Assembly (NCBI GenBank): GCA_963678675.1
Contig: OY783191.1
Span: 24,386,955-24,450,954 of the forward strand
Origin: Xiphydria camelus
Taxonomy: Eukaryota > Arthropoda > Insecta > Hymenoptera > Xiphydriidae
Direction of reading: 5' to 3'
Length of the DNA: 64,000 nt
Part shown: positions 45,778 through 57,952 of the stretch, one piece after another
How positions within the stretch are numbered: the first letter of the stretch is position 1
Layout: the number at the start of each line of letters is the position of its first letter
Notes under the pieces: model-generated
Databases searched by the model: none
Told to the model about the DNA's origin: nothing
Seen by the model: the letters and a program-made list of their open reading frames with translations, nothing else
Translations under genes and position numbers: made by a program

Positions 45778-48700
45778 TCTATATACAGGGCTTTAGAAAA
45801 GTCTGGAAACGGTCGATTATTCGGTAAAATATACAAGGTATCAAAAAAAGTTAAATACAAAAGTTTTAGGGTTTTTAAGCGTCTACTAGACAGTTAAAGT
45901 TTTAATTATACAGGGTTGGTCATAAAGTCGTGACACACAAAAGTTGCATTTTTTCTAATGGAAATCCCTGTATATTATTGGATATATCAATTCGTCCTTC
46001 AATTTTGAGCAATAATTGTAATTGACATAATGCACTTAAATTCAACCGTTTCCGAGTTATCGAGTTTTGAAAATTTAAAATATGTTATAAAAAGTGAGTC
46101 AGTTTCCATGGAGATCATCTGTCGTACCTAGTTTTGACGACGTCTTGTTGACGACCTATTGTCATTTTCCTAAAAGTTTCGTGGTTTTTTGCTTTAATAA
46201 TTCCTCAGTGCAATGCAATTAACCGAAGAAGAGCGAATTTCTATCCTTATGATGAGAGGATATGGTGACAGGGTTCGTAGCTATGAGCAAGTGGCGAATT
46301 TGTTTAATGACACGTTTGTAGATCGACCGCCGATAGCTAAGTCTACTGTTCAAAAAACTGTCCATCGTTTTGAACAGTTTGGTTCGGTAAAAGACCGTCC
46401 GCGAACAGGGCGCCCAAAAAGCGCGACGAATGAAGAGAAAAGCTTAGAAGTAATGAAATCTTTCATTGAGGATAGGCATGTTTCAATTCCAAAAGCTGCC
46501 CAAGAACACGAAATCTCCACGTTTTCAGTGCATCGTATTCTTAAAGGATGCAAATTCCACCCATATAAAGTTACTTTAGTTCAAGAATTGAGTGGTGATG
46601 ACTACGACAGGCGATTGGAACTTTGCGAATTGTTGATGCAAAAATGTGATGAAAATGTGCATTTTTTGAGAAAAATTGTTTTCAGCGATGAAGCGACATT
46701 TAATTTAAATGGTACCTTAAACCGTCATAATTGTCGTTATTGGAGTGATTCTAATCCACGCTGGATGATTGATAACACAGGCACACACAAAAAAAAAAGG
46801 TCTTGTTCCCAGAACCAGACCAGTATATCTTTATGTTTTTGGGGTCGCTGAATCCGAATCCGGTGTCCGTTTGTCTCCATCACGTCACATTTTTTTTAAT
46901 CTCAAATCCATCAATAGATCATGATTTTCAAAAAGTTAATGGACTTAAACCAAATTCGCTATAAGGGGTTTTTTGGGTCGCTGATCACGAATCTGAAATC
47001 GGATTTCAAACATTCAAGATGGCGGATCCAATATGGCGGACGATATTTTTGAAAATCGACGGATTCATGCCGAATTTGGTATAAGGAGGTTTTTTGGGTC
47101 GCTGATCATGAATCTGAAGTCAGATTTAAAAAATTCAAGATGGCGGATCCAATATGGAGGATAAGATTTTCGAAAATTTTGAATTTTTGTAAATATAACT
47201 TCATATTCGTCATTAGCGATCGAAAAAAAAAACTATACCAAATTTGGCATGAATCCGTCGGTTTTCGAAAATCTCGTCCGCCATATTGGATCCGCCATTT
47301 TGCATTTTTGAAATCCTATTTCAGATTCGTGAGCAGCGACCCAAAAAAACCCCTATAGCGAATTTGGCTTAAGTCTATTAACTTTTTGAAAATCATGAAC
47401 TATTGATGGTTTTTTGAGATTAAAAAAAATGTGACGTGATGGAGACAAACAGACACCGGATTCGGATTCAGCGACTCCAAAAACATCAAGAGACACGGTA
47501 GTGTCTCGCGGCATGTTCATTCAAGTCGTCAGAACGACGCCGCCAGCGCTGTCGCCGCGAGCACCCGTGTATCTTTACAGGAAAAATGTCTGCCCCCTTC
47601 ACCCCTCAATTTTAACATCGAATTTTCTCAATAAATATACGGTTATAACCAAAACTATGCTTAGTTACGCCATATAAATCGACTATTCTCTATCGATAGA
47701 GACCAGAGTAAATGTTGTAAGTTACATATTAACAGAGATTTTTCCTTAGCAACGCGAAGCCACGCCCCTCGCCCCATTAAAGTCGAGAATCCGATTTCTC
47801 GGGCGATATATATATGTAAAAATGTCACAAAAATTCCGCCTGTCTTCGGCGGTATTCGGCCATGGTCGGAAATGTGTACACAGATGCGGCCACACGCATA
47901 CGCCATCAAAAATGTATGTGAGAGTGTGTGAGAGACTATATTCCTTGAATGTTTAGTTGTTTTTCAAAATTTAAAAATATTTCCATTCGCGAAACGATAT
48001 CCCTCGCATTTTTTCGATCCTCGGACGCGCTTGTTAATAAAAAGTACAAATTCAGTGTAATCGGAGTAGTGAATCTCAACAGTGGTGAATGTGACAGACG
48101 CTCTGACAGCTAGCTATTATCAAATCGTTTAGATTTTTTTTTAATAATCAAAACAGTGCACGGAAGCAGTGTCATTTTTCTTTGGTTGCTGGTGCATGAA
48201 GAACAGGGAAGGAGACATCTATATCTCGGAAGAAGTGGCATCAGATAAGTAACTTCCTAACTGACTGTCTTAACCTCATTTTCATCCCTTATACAGAACA
48301 AATATCTTTGTGGTTATTCTATTTTTTGTTTTCAGCGCCATACGAGAACGGGACGGATTGGTGGAAATTTGATTTTTCTTCGCAGTCAAAAATCAACCTA
48401 GGTAGAAAAGAATTCTCTAGAATTGCGGTACAATGCCACGGTGTGAATATCAGGTTCTACCGACATGACATGCTTCGACAAGGTCTGTATCAACTTTAGC
48501 GGTATATTAAGGGCACTGCACTAATCCTGTGGCACATTTTTCTATCTAGGAAAGCATATTATTATGGTAGTACAGCTGTACAGCGTTCCGATAATATACC
48601 GTCTTCCCGTACTGACAGTATACATGCATTTTACCTCCAATATGCCGGAATTAAAAATCTCTAGAACTCTGCGGTACAATGCCACGGTATGAGTATCAGG

Positions 48701-49059
48701 TTCTACCGACATGACATGCTTCGACAAGGTCTGTATCAACTTTAGCGGTATATTAAGGGCACTGCACTAATCCTGTGGCACATTTTTCTATCTGGGAAAG
48801 CATATTATTATGGTAGTACAGCTGTACAGCGTTCCGATAATATATAATTGGAACTTTTAATAATACGAAAGGGAAAATATATCGATAAAGAAAAGATAAT
48901 AAAATAATTACTTCATTATTGTAATCCAATTCTATCGTATCTCCTACTTTTCTACCACGGCTTTCCCAGATAGAAAAATGTGCCACAGGATTAGTGCAGT
49001 GCCCCCAATATAATGCTAAAGTTGATACAGACCTTGTCGAAGCATGTCATGTCGGTAGA

Positions 49060-50200
49060 ATTTGATATTCCTACCGTGGCATTGTACCGCAGAGTTCTAG
49101 AGATTTTTAATTCCGGCATATTAAAGGTAAAATGCATGTATACTGTCAGTATGGGAAGACGGTATATTTCTACATATTGGAGAATCTAAGTCGTGGGAGA
49201 AGAACAAATCATCGGAGTAACTACAATATCGGGGTAACTATAATACTTTATTTCTATTTTTTTCAGAACGATTCTCAGATAGAAAAATGTGCCACAGGAT
49301 TAGTGCAGTGCCCCCAATATAATGCTAAAGTTGATACAGACCTTGTCGAAGCATGTCATGTCGGTAGAATTTGATATTCCTACCGTGGCATTGTACCGCA
49401 GAGTTCTAGAGATTTTTAATTCCGGCATATTAAAGGTAAAATGCATGTATACTGTCAGTATGGGAAGACGGTATATTTCTACATATTGGAGAATCTAAGT
49501 CGTGGGAGAAGAACAAATCATCGGAGTAACTACAATATCGGGGTAACTATAATACTTTATTTCTATTTTTTTCAGAACGATTCTCAGATAGAAAAATGTG
49601 CCACAGGATTAGTGCAGTGCCCCCAATATAATGCTAAAGTTGATACAGACCTTGTCGAAGCATGTCATGTCGGTAGAATTTGATATTCCTACCGTGGCAT
49701 TGTACCGCAGAGTTCTAGAGATTTTTAATTCCGGCATATTAAAGGTAAAATGCATGTATACTGTCAGTATGGGAAGACGGTATATTTCTACATATTGGAG
49801 AATCTAAGTCGTGGGAGAAGAACAAATCATCGGAGTAACTACAATATCGGGGTAACTATAATACTTTATTTCTATTTTTTTCAGGACGATTCTCAGATAG
49901 AAAAATGTGCCACAGGATTAGTGCAGTGCCCCCAATATAATGCTAAAGTTGATACAGACCTTGTCGAAGCATGTCATGTCGGTAGAATTTGATATTCCTA
50001 CCGTGGCATTGTACCGCAGAGTTCTAGAGATTTTTAATTCCGGCATATTAGAGGTAAAATGAATGTATATTGTCAGTATGGGAAGACGGGATATTTCTAC
50101 ATATTGGAGAGTCTAAGTCGTGGGAGAAGAACAAATCATCGGAGTAACTACAATATCGGGGTAACTATAATACTTTATTTCTATTTTTTTTCTCATCGGT
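49060..50200 (+). repeat. 309-bp tandem units inside Z (about four)
   Basis: Units start at equivalent ATGs at 49132, 49441, 49750 and 50059, spaced exactly 309 bases. The first three are near-identical (one has CAGGACG for CAGAACG). Each holds an 80-codon ORF with KCATGLVQCPQYNAKVDTDL and ends soon after EACHVGRI. Each is preceded by a TTCTATTTTTTTCAG stretch that looks like a splice acceptor. The protein is not recognised. The left Z has only two units. Confidence 0.8.
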
Positions 50201-51018
50201 GCTTGCCCTCTGCCTTCCTACTACAAGTTTCGATTTATATACTAAATTTTATTTTATTTTTAGTTCATCGCCTCCGCTCCATCGCCTTCGACTTCTTCTA
50301 CCCAGTGAGGATTTCTCACGGACCAAATGTGTGTTAAAGTCAGTGATAATCTACCTTAGTACAATCGTCTGCCATAAGGCGATATGTTAAAAGTGGTCAA
50401 CTTTAGAATAAAATAACGAAGAAACTATAGACGGTCTATATTGCTCAAATTTTCGTATTAGTTGTGTAAAGTATTCGTGTATATCATATAAAAAAATTAG
50501 GGCTGTAAGTTGGTTTTCGTCTGATAGTCGAACCTCCTTAAAGCAGGAATAGTTGGAACGAAAAGCCCATATTGCAATGAAAGTACTATGGGTACTATGG
50601 ATGAAGGCGCTCGCTGATAAGACTGACATTCTCCGATGTCCATCGAGTCATCTTTTTACGGACAGGACACGAGTTAGATCCTCTTCGGTTGCACCTGTAC
50701 GAGATGATATGTCAGAAAATCGTGAGTCTTTATGAAAATCTTCTAACCTACTCGTTCTGCAGTAATACTTAACCTGTAAATTCGAAAGCGGTATATGTTT
50801 TATTTCTCCAAAATACTAAGGCAAAGTTAAAAATATAATGGCTCTCTAGTCTATAAGTACCTTTCAAAATATCACGAGAATAAATCAAAAGTAACGTGGT
50901 TATAATTAATTGGCTCGTATCGGTATAAAATGTGAGACTTCAATTTTGTGGTAATAAACAGCTATTCTTCTACATGTACGTATCTTCCTCATGAATAAAT
51001 TCCAAAAAGTAGTGAAAT

Positions 51019-51746
51019 CCCCCCACAAAAACAGATTCTCTGTAAAAAAAGGCGGCATGTTCATTCAGTGCCAACAAAAATTGATACGTAAAATACTCTC
51101 CAAAAAAGATTTGAAATCAATTAAGATCGCCATGTTCAAGATTTATGTATTAAAAGTAAAAGGCATCATTTGAAAGGAAAATTATTGTAAATCAAGTTAC
51201 TAAAAAATTCGACTAAAAAAATTTATAAACAAATTTTAATAAAAAAGAACTTGCCGCGTTTTTTTCTTCAAAATAAAAAATTCAGACAGAATTATACTCG
51301 ATGTTTATGCACTTATGATTTTAAATAAATTCATACACTTATAATATGATACCACCAGTATACCGAATGTCGCACGGGAAACCGATTAGGCGGGGGCCTT
51401 CTGAAATTCTCTGAATTTGACTTCGGCAGTGTAATTTATGAATCACTCTAGCACCGTCCAAGCACTGCCAATTATTCGGCATAGTGGACAAAATATGAAA
51501 ACTTAAACGCGGCAAGTTCTTTTTTATTAAAATTTTTTTATAAATTTTTTTAGTCGAATTTTTTAGTAACTTGATTTACAATAATTTTCCTTTCAAATGA
51601 TGCCTTTTACTTTTAATACATAAATCTTGAACATGGCGATCTTAATTGATTTCAAATCTTTTTTGGAGAGTATTTTACGTATCAATTTTTGTTGGCACTG
51701 AATGAACATGCCGCCTTTTTTTACAGAGAATCTGTTTTTGTGGGGG
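51019..51746. repeat. Foldback Y, copy 4 (end of right Z)
   Basis: Same 728-bp inverted repeat as 5228-5950. Its outer end forms the terminus of Z. Confidence 0.85.
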
Positions 51747-52828
51747 TAAAGATATACTGGTCTGGTTCCGGGAACAAGGCCTTTTTTTTTGTGTGCCTGT
51801 GTAATCACACCCAAACACCAGAAAAGACTAACGTCTGGTGCGGAATAATTGGTAGACAAGTGATAGATCCATATTTCATAGATGGTAATCTAGATGCCAG
51901 AAAATATTTGGAATTGTTACAAAATTTGATTGTGCCTGGCATTCATGGAGCCGTCGGTGAAGGTTATGCATCGACATGGTTTCAACAAGATGGGGCGCCT
52001 CCCCATTTCGGCCGCGAAGTCAAGGCATATTTGGATGAAGTTTTTCCTCTAACAATAAGATGGATCGGAAGGCGAGGCGCAATTGAGTGGCCGGCCAGGT
52101 CACCTGATTTAACGCCTCTTGACTACTTCCTCTGGGGTCACCTGAAAACTAGGGTTTACAAAACTAAACCACGGGATATTAATGAGCTCAGGCAGCGGAT
52201 AATCGACGAAATTCAGCTTGTGAATGAAAATCAATTGAACAACGTGATAGACGGTTTTTATACAAGATTGGCACATTGTCAAGCAGTGAATTTGAACACC
52301 TTATCAAATAAAAAAAATGCGTTTTTTATTCAACATAATATTTTCTCGGTTTTTAGGTGCCATTTTCAAACTTCTATTTTCAATTTACTTTAAATATTGT
52401 TACAAATTAGGTATTGACTATAGAAAATAATTGTTCCTCGTTCAAATAAATGTTTAAATTTGAATTATTTAGTGGGGTTTATTCAAAGGTCTTTTTCAGT
52501 TTTTTACTTTTTATAACATATTTAAAATTTTCAAAACTGGATAACTCGGAAACGGTTGAATTTAAGTGCATTATGTCAATTACAATTATTGCTCAAAATT
52601 AAAGGACGATTTGATATATCCAATAATATACAGGGGTTTCCATTAGAAAAAATGCAACTTTTGTGTGTCACGACTTTATGACCAACCATGTATAATTAAA
52701 ACTTTAACTGTCTAGTAGACGCTTAAAAACCCTAAAACTTTTGTATTTAACTTTTTTGATACCTCGTATATTTTACCGAATAATCGACCGTTTCCAGACT
52801 TTTCTAAAGCCCTGTATATAAAAATGAA

Positions 52829-52863
<35 letters not shown>

Positions 52864-53373
52864 ATGTCTCTTATGCCTTTCTAAATCGTTCATCCGATTG
52901 CGATGAAATTTTGGAAAATGGTTGGACGCATGCCCGCGAAGGTTTCTGAGTTAGTAAATCTTATACAGGGTGTTCAAAAAGTCCAGGCACAGCTGATTAT
53001 CTCAGCGGGAAATCATTTTAGAGAAAAACGTTTAATATAAAACTTTTAGGATTTTTCCCTGGCTACCCAATGGTCATATTGGATTTGACATTGACAATGA
53101 CCTTCTAGGTAAAATTGATTTTTTAAAATCCGAACCTCTATTTTATATACCGGAAATGAAAAGAGCGGGAAATTTCACGTTCAAATATGTCCTTGACCAT
53201 TATTTCCATGTGACCTTTATGGTCAGCGGAAGTCAAATTGAGGTCAAGTACAGTTCGGCTTCGTACCATGAAAGCTATGGGCCCTATACAAATTCTTTTT
53301 GATAGTAGGATTTAGAATTTTTTAGTGGCTGTACAATCGTGATATTGTATTTGACCTTGACCATGACCTTCAT

Positions 53374-53763
53374 TTGGAATCTCTTACATCTGACATAATA
53401 TTCCAAATCAGTTACACGAAAAATCCCTTAGTGCCAACCAAATTTAATCGAGGTAACAATCATCACTGGCAAATTCAAAGGCGAAGACGTCCTCATTCAC
53501 GCATACCTATGATTTCCAACGATTTAACATTCGAATTCAAGCGGCTCCAGTTCCCTTTGCGTCTTGCTTTTGCTATTACCATCAACAAAGTACAAGGTCA
53601 ATGGTTGACTATTGCTGGCTTAAATTTGGAAAATTCATGTTTTTCACACGGCCAATTGTATGTGGCTTGCTCCAGAGCTGGCATACCGAAAAATTTACAC
53701 GTTTTTACTCCAAATAAAAAAAATAAAAAACATTGTCTATCCGCTGGCCTTAAGATAAATTAA
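53374..53763 (+). pseudogene. C-terminal remnant of Helitron Pif1-like helicase (H1)
   Basis: FKRLQFPLRLAFAITINKVQG matches helicase motif V, and SHGQLYVACSRAG matches motif VI. Only the last about 100 residues remain; the Rep domain and helicase motifs I-IV are absent. It sits near the 3' end of H1, the expected position. Confidence 0.85.
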
Positions 53764-53919
53764 TAAAAGAAATATACTTTCCAATTTAAATTAAATACAT
53801 GTGTTTTTTAGCGTAGCATGGCTCCCTACCTATGAGTACAGATATCTGCTAAAAATTCATTAAATGACGACCAAAATCAATCCACAATCTACCCGTGCGA
53901 AGCCGGGACGGGCTGCTAG

Positions 53920-55377
53920 TCTATATATATAAAAATGAATGTTTGTCTGTCTGTCTGTCTGTCTGTCAGTATGTCTCGTATGCCTTCCTAAACCGTTCAT
54001 CCGATTGCGATGAAATTTTGGGAAATGGTTGGACGCATGCCTGCGATGGTTTCTGAGTTAGTAAATCTTATACAGGGTGTTCAAAAAGTCCCGGTACGGC
54101 CGATTATCTCAGCGGGAAAACATTTTAGAGAAAAATGTTTAATACAAAACTTTAAGGATTTTCCCTTGGCTACCCAGTGGTCGTATTGGATTTGACCTTG
54201 ACCGTGACCTTTAAGGTAATATCAAATGCCTTCCTAATTCTCTCCCCGGTTCATCCGATTGCGATGAAACTTTGGGGAATGGTTGAACGCATGCCTGCGA
54301 AGGTTTCTTATTGTTAGTAAATCTTATAAAAGGTGTTCAAAAAGTACCGGTACTGATGATTATTATGCCTTCCTAAACCGTTCATCCGATTGCGATGAAA
54401 AGTTGGGGAATGGTTGGACGCATGTCCGCGAAGGTTTCTGAGTTAGTAAATCTTATAAAAGGTGTTCAAAAAGTACTGGTACTGATGATTATTATGCCTT
54501 CCTAAACCGTTCATCCGATTGCGATGAAAAGTTGGGGAATGGTTGAACGCATGCCCGCAAGGGTTTTTGAGTTAGTAAATCTTATACAGGGTGTTCAAAA
54601 AGTACCGGTACGGATGATTATTATGCCTTCCTAAACCGTTCATCCGATTGCGATGAAAATTTGGGGAACAGTTAGACGCATATCCGCGAAGGTTTGAGTT
54701 AGTAAATCTTATACAGGGTGTTCAAAAAGTACAGGTACGGATGATTATTTGCCTTCCTAAACCGTTCATCCGATTGCGATGAAACTTTGGGGAATGGTTG
54801 GACGCATGCCCGCGAAGGTTTCTGAATTAGTAAATCTTATAAAAGGTGTTCAAAAAGTACCGGTACTGATGATTATTATGCCTTCCTAAACCGTTCATCC
54901 GATTGCGATGAAAAGTTGGGAAATGGTTGGACGCATGCCCGCGAAGGTTTCTGAGTTAGTAAATCTTATACAGGGTGTTCAAAAAGTACCGGTACGGATG
55001 ATTATTATGCCTTCCTAAACCGTTTATCCGATTGCGATGAAAATTTGGGGAACAGTTGGACACATATCCGCGAAGGTTTCTGAGTTAGTAAATCTTATAC
55101 AGGGTGTTCAAAAAGTCGAACTATACTTGACCTAAATTTGACCTCCGCTGACAATAAAGGTAACATGAAAAAAATGGTCAAGGACACATTTGAACGTGAA
55201 AAAAAATTAATTTGGCCTCGATATAACCTTGAAGGTCATGGTCAAGGTCAAATCCAATATGACCATTGCGTAGCCCGGGAAAAATACTAAAAGTTTTGTA
55301 TTAAAAATGTTTAAACAATGGCGGACGGACAAAATCAATCCACAATCTACCCGTGCGAAGCCGGGACGAGCTGCTAG
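53920..55377 (+). mobile_element. Helitron H2, joined directly to H1
   Basis: The 5' TC at 53920 follows the CTAG of H1 with no host base. 3' hairpin GCGAAGCCGGGACGAGC-type, then CTAG at 55374-55377. Contains about seven units of 124-139 bp, each with CCGTTCATCCGATTGCGATG and GTTCAAAAAGTACCGGTAC. No helicase. Confidence 0.8.
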
Positions 55378-55382
55378 TAATA

Positions 55383-56846
55383 TCTATATATAAAAATGAA
55401 TGTTTGTCTGTCTGTCTGTATGTCTCTTATGCCTTCCTAAACCGTTCATCCGATTGCGATGAAATTTTGGGAAATAGTTGTACGCATGCCCGCGATGGTT
55501 TCTGAGTTAGTAAATCTTATACAGGGTGTTCAAAAAGTCCCGGTACGGCCGACTATCTCAGCGGGAAAACATTTTAGAGAAAAATGTTTAATACAAAACT
55601 TTAAGGATTTTCCCTTGGCTACCCAGTGGTCGTATTGGATTTGACCTTGACCGTGACCTTTAAGGTAATATCAAATGCCTTCCTAAACCGTTCATCCGAT
55701 TGCGATGAAACTTTGGGGAATGGTTGGACGCATGCCCGCGAAGGTTTCTGAGTTAGTAAATCTTATATAGGGTGTTCAAAAAGTACCGGTACTGATGATT
55801 ATTATGCCTTCCTAAACCGTTCATCCGATTGCGATGAAACTGAGGAATGGTTGGACGCATGCCCGCGAAGGTTTCTGAGTTAGTAAATCTTATAAAGGGT
55901 GTTCAAAAAGTCCAGGCACAGCTGATTATCTCAGCGGGAAATCATTTTAGAGAAAAATGTTTAATATAAAACTTTTATGATTTTTCCCTGGCTACGCAAT
56001 GGTCATATTGGATTTGACATTGACAATGACCTTCTAGGTAAAATTGATTTTTTTAAATCCGAACCTCTATTTTATATACTGGAAATGAAAAGAGCGGGAA
56101 ATTTCACGTTCAAATATGTCCTTGACCATTATTTCCATGTGACCTTTATGGTCAGCGGAGGTCAAATTGAGGTCAAGTACAGTTCGGCTCCGTACCATGA
56201 AAGCTATGAGCCCTATACAAATTCTTTTTGATAGTAGGATTTAGGATTTTTTAGTGGCTGTACAATGGTGATATTGTATTTAACCTTGACCATGACCTTC
56301 ATTTGGAATCTCTTACATCTGACATAATATTCCAATTCAGTTACACAAAAAATCCCTTAGTGCCAACCAAATTTAATCGAGGTAACAATCATCACTGGCA
56401 AATCCAAAGGCGAAGAAGTCCTCATTCACGCATACCTATGATTTCCAATGATTTAACATTCGAATTCAAGCGGCTCCAGTTCCCTTTGCGTCTTGCTTTT
56501 ACTATTACCATCAACAAAGCACAAGGTCAATCGTTGACTATTGCTGGCTTAAATTTGGAAAATTCATGTTTTTCACATGGCCAATTGTATGTGGCTTGCT
56601 CCAGAGTTGGCACACCAAAAAATTTACACGTTTTTACTCCAAATAAAAAAATAAAAAACATTGTCTTTCCGCTGGCCTTAAGATAAATTAAAAAAGGAAT
56701 ATACTTTCCAATTTAAATTAAATACATGTTATTTTTAGCGTAGCATGGCTCCCTACCTATGAGTACAGATATCTGCTAAAAATTCATTAAATGACGACCA
56801 AAATCAATCCACAATCTACCCGTGCGAAGCCGGGACGGGCTGCTAG
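55383..56846 (+). mobile_element. Helitron H3
   Basis: 5' TC preceded by A (55382). 3' CTAG at 56843-56846 followed by T. Carries three of the GTTCATCCGATTGCG units and a helicase end. Confidence 0.85.
56303..56686 (+). pseudogene. C-terminal remnant of Helitron helicase (H3)
   Basis: LQFPLRLAFTITINKAQGQS and SHGQLYVACSRVG match helicase motifs V and VI. About 93 percent identical to the H1 remnant by eye, so H1 and H3 derive from one family. Confidence 0.85.
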
Positions 56847-57952
56847 TTCGAAATAAAAAATACTTTGTTCTTCCTTTTAATGTCACTCAGAGTATAATTC
56901 AGGTAAATAAAATTATCAAAAATTAGTAGTACCTTAATTCAATTTCATACATTGATGCCAAAGAATTCATCTGGAAATGACGTCGAAGATGTGTTTTATT
57001 GACTTTCTAATCATTACCTCGAAGTTGGGCATACGGATTAAGTAATCACTATATTTGAGCACATTACACAATACGACTCTTGTTCAAAGTACATATGCCA
57101 AATGTATGATAAATGTTCAGAAATAGTCCTTGACATTCAGTTATTATCATCACTATTTGTGTACGAACGAATGAAATTCTTTCAAATCCTTGACTGTAAA
57201 TCGAGCCTGCATTAAAGTTTTACGATTTTATTATCCTAAAGAGAAATCACTAAAAAATTAGAATTCGAATGGTCCAGGATAAAATGACCATTCGAAACAT
57301 GTAAATGTTGATGGATAAAGTTTTATAGCATTCGATTTGATTAAATCGCAAAAACTAATTTTTTGCAATCTAATCAAATTGAATCTAAAGCAAAATCAGT
57401 ATTGATCTCAGATTTTCAATTTTCTTACGAGGTGCCCCTCTTCACATTGAAGCAAAAAATGAATTACGAACGACTGAAGTAATAATAAAGGGCCTAGCGG
57501 AATAAGCATGTTAAATCTACCCCCACGTGTATCAGCACCAAATTTACATGATCAATAGACGTCTATGAGAAACTAAATCTCCTAAATTTTTAGACCCCTA
57601 ATCGCTATAGGGGGGGAGTTATGAGGGGGGAAGTAAAATTGAAAAACAGCTTTTTCTCCGGAACGGCTCGACCGGTTTTCATGAAAAAAATATATGTTAC
57701 TCTTTCTGAAGAGCCAATTTCAAAAAAAATATCGATTTTTTTTTGAAAATTCGCCCAAAAAAAATTTATGAAGTTTTTAAACAATTTTTTTTTTATGTTA
57801 TAATTAATCGGAACACCTCCAATTCTTTTCTCATTTTTTTCTGTGGAATGTCCTTAATAACATAATTTTTCCAATTTCATCGGAAGTGTACCCCACTGAA
57901 AAATATTAACAAATGTACACAGCTCATCACCTACCTTCTATATATATTTGAT
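56847..57952. other. AT-rich intergenic sequence
   Basis: No gene, tandem repeat or clear inverted ends. Confidence 0.5.

Larger units (their letters stand above)
47486..51746. mobile_element. Element Z, right copy (4261 bp), inverted relative to the left copy
   Basis: It lies between A (47485) and T (51747). The interrupted sequence AAAACA/TAAAGATATAC is intact in MITE M copy 1 (about 23156-23170), so the insertion is exact, with no duplication or loss. Ends are as in the left copy. It is about 610 bp longer, explained by two extra 309-bp units. I find no transposase or Rep/helicase. Confidence 0.85.
46776..51801. mobile_element. PIF/Harbinger-like MITE M, copy 2, TAA target, carrying Z
   Basis: TAA occurs at 46773-46775 and 51802-51804. 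Ends read CACAGGCACAC then poly-A. The body 46800-47485 and the tail 51747-51801 match copy 1 (22325-23219). The 4.26-kb difference is the nested Z. Confidence 0.85.
46213..52393 (+). pseudogene. Mariner-like transposase, interrupted by MITE M
   Basis: The first part (46213-46775) has an N-terminal DUF4817/helix-turn-helix (ILMMRGYGDRVRSYEQVANL, GRPKSAT), a second HTH, and the first catalytic D in VFSDEATF. The second part (51805-52393) has NVWCGI, the second D in WFQQDGAPPH and the third acidic residue in PDLTPLDYFLWG. I count 43 residues between the last two D. Removing the insertion plus one TAA joins GAT-AAT-CAC in frame and yields a roughly 380-residue product with no other break, so it was intact when hit. 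Start ATG at 46213. Confidence 0.88.
45786..52814 (+). mobile_element. DUF4817-type IS630/Tc1/mariner element with 311-bp inverted ends
   Basis: TA occurs at 45784-45785 and 52815-52816. Terminal repeats 45786-46096 and 52503-52814 start CAGGGCTTTAGAAAAG. A transposase gene lies between them. Without its nested insertion the element would be about 2.0 kb. It is inserted 8 bases into the 5' end of Helitron H1. Confidence 0.88.
45778..53919 (+). mobile_element. Helitron H1, split by a mariner-like element
   Basis: The 5' end TCTATA at 45778 follows an A; the sequence resumes at 52815 as TATATAAAAATGAATG. Joining the two and removing one TA gives the same 5' terminus seen in H2 and H3. The 3' end has the hairpin CCCGTGCGAAGCCGGGACGGG, then CTAG at 53916-53919. 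A helicase remnant is at 53374-53763. The element is non-autonomous. Confidence 0.8.

Noticed and set aside
41120..51746. One giant foldback element with a 2.7-kb loop
   Set aside because: The right arm is a precise insertion in MITE M inside a mariner, whose first half lies in the supposed loop. The arms are two separate insertions.
54220..55120. CRISPR-like array
   Set aside because: Units are 124-139 bp, directly adjoining, inside a Helitron; there are no short repeat-spacer pairs.
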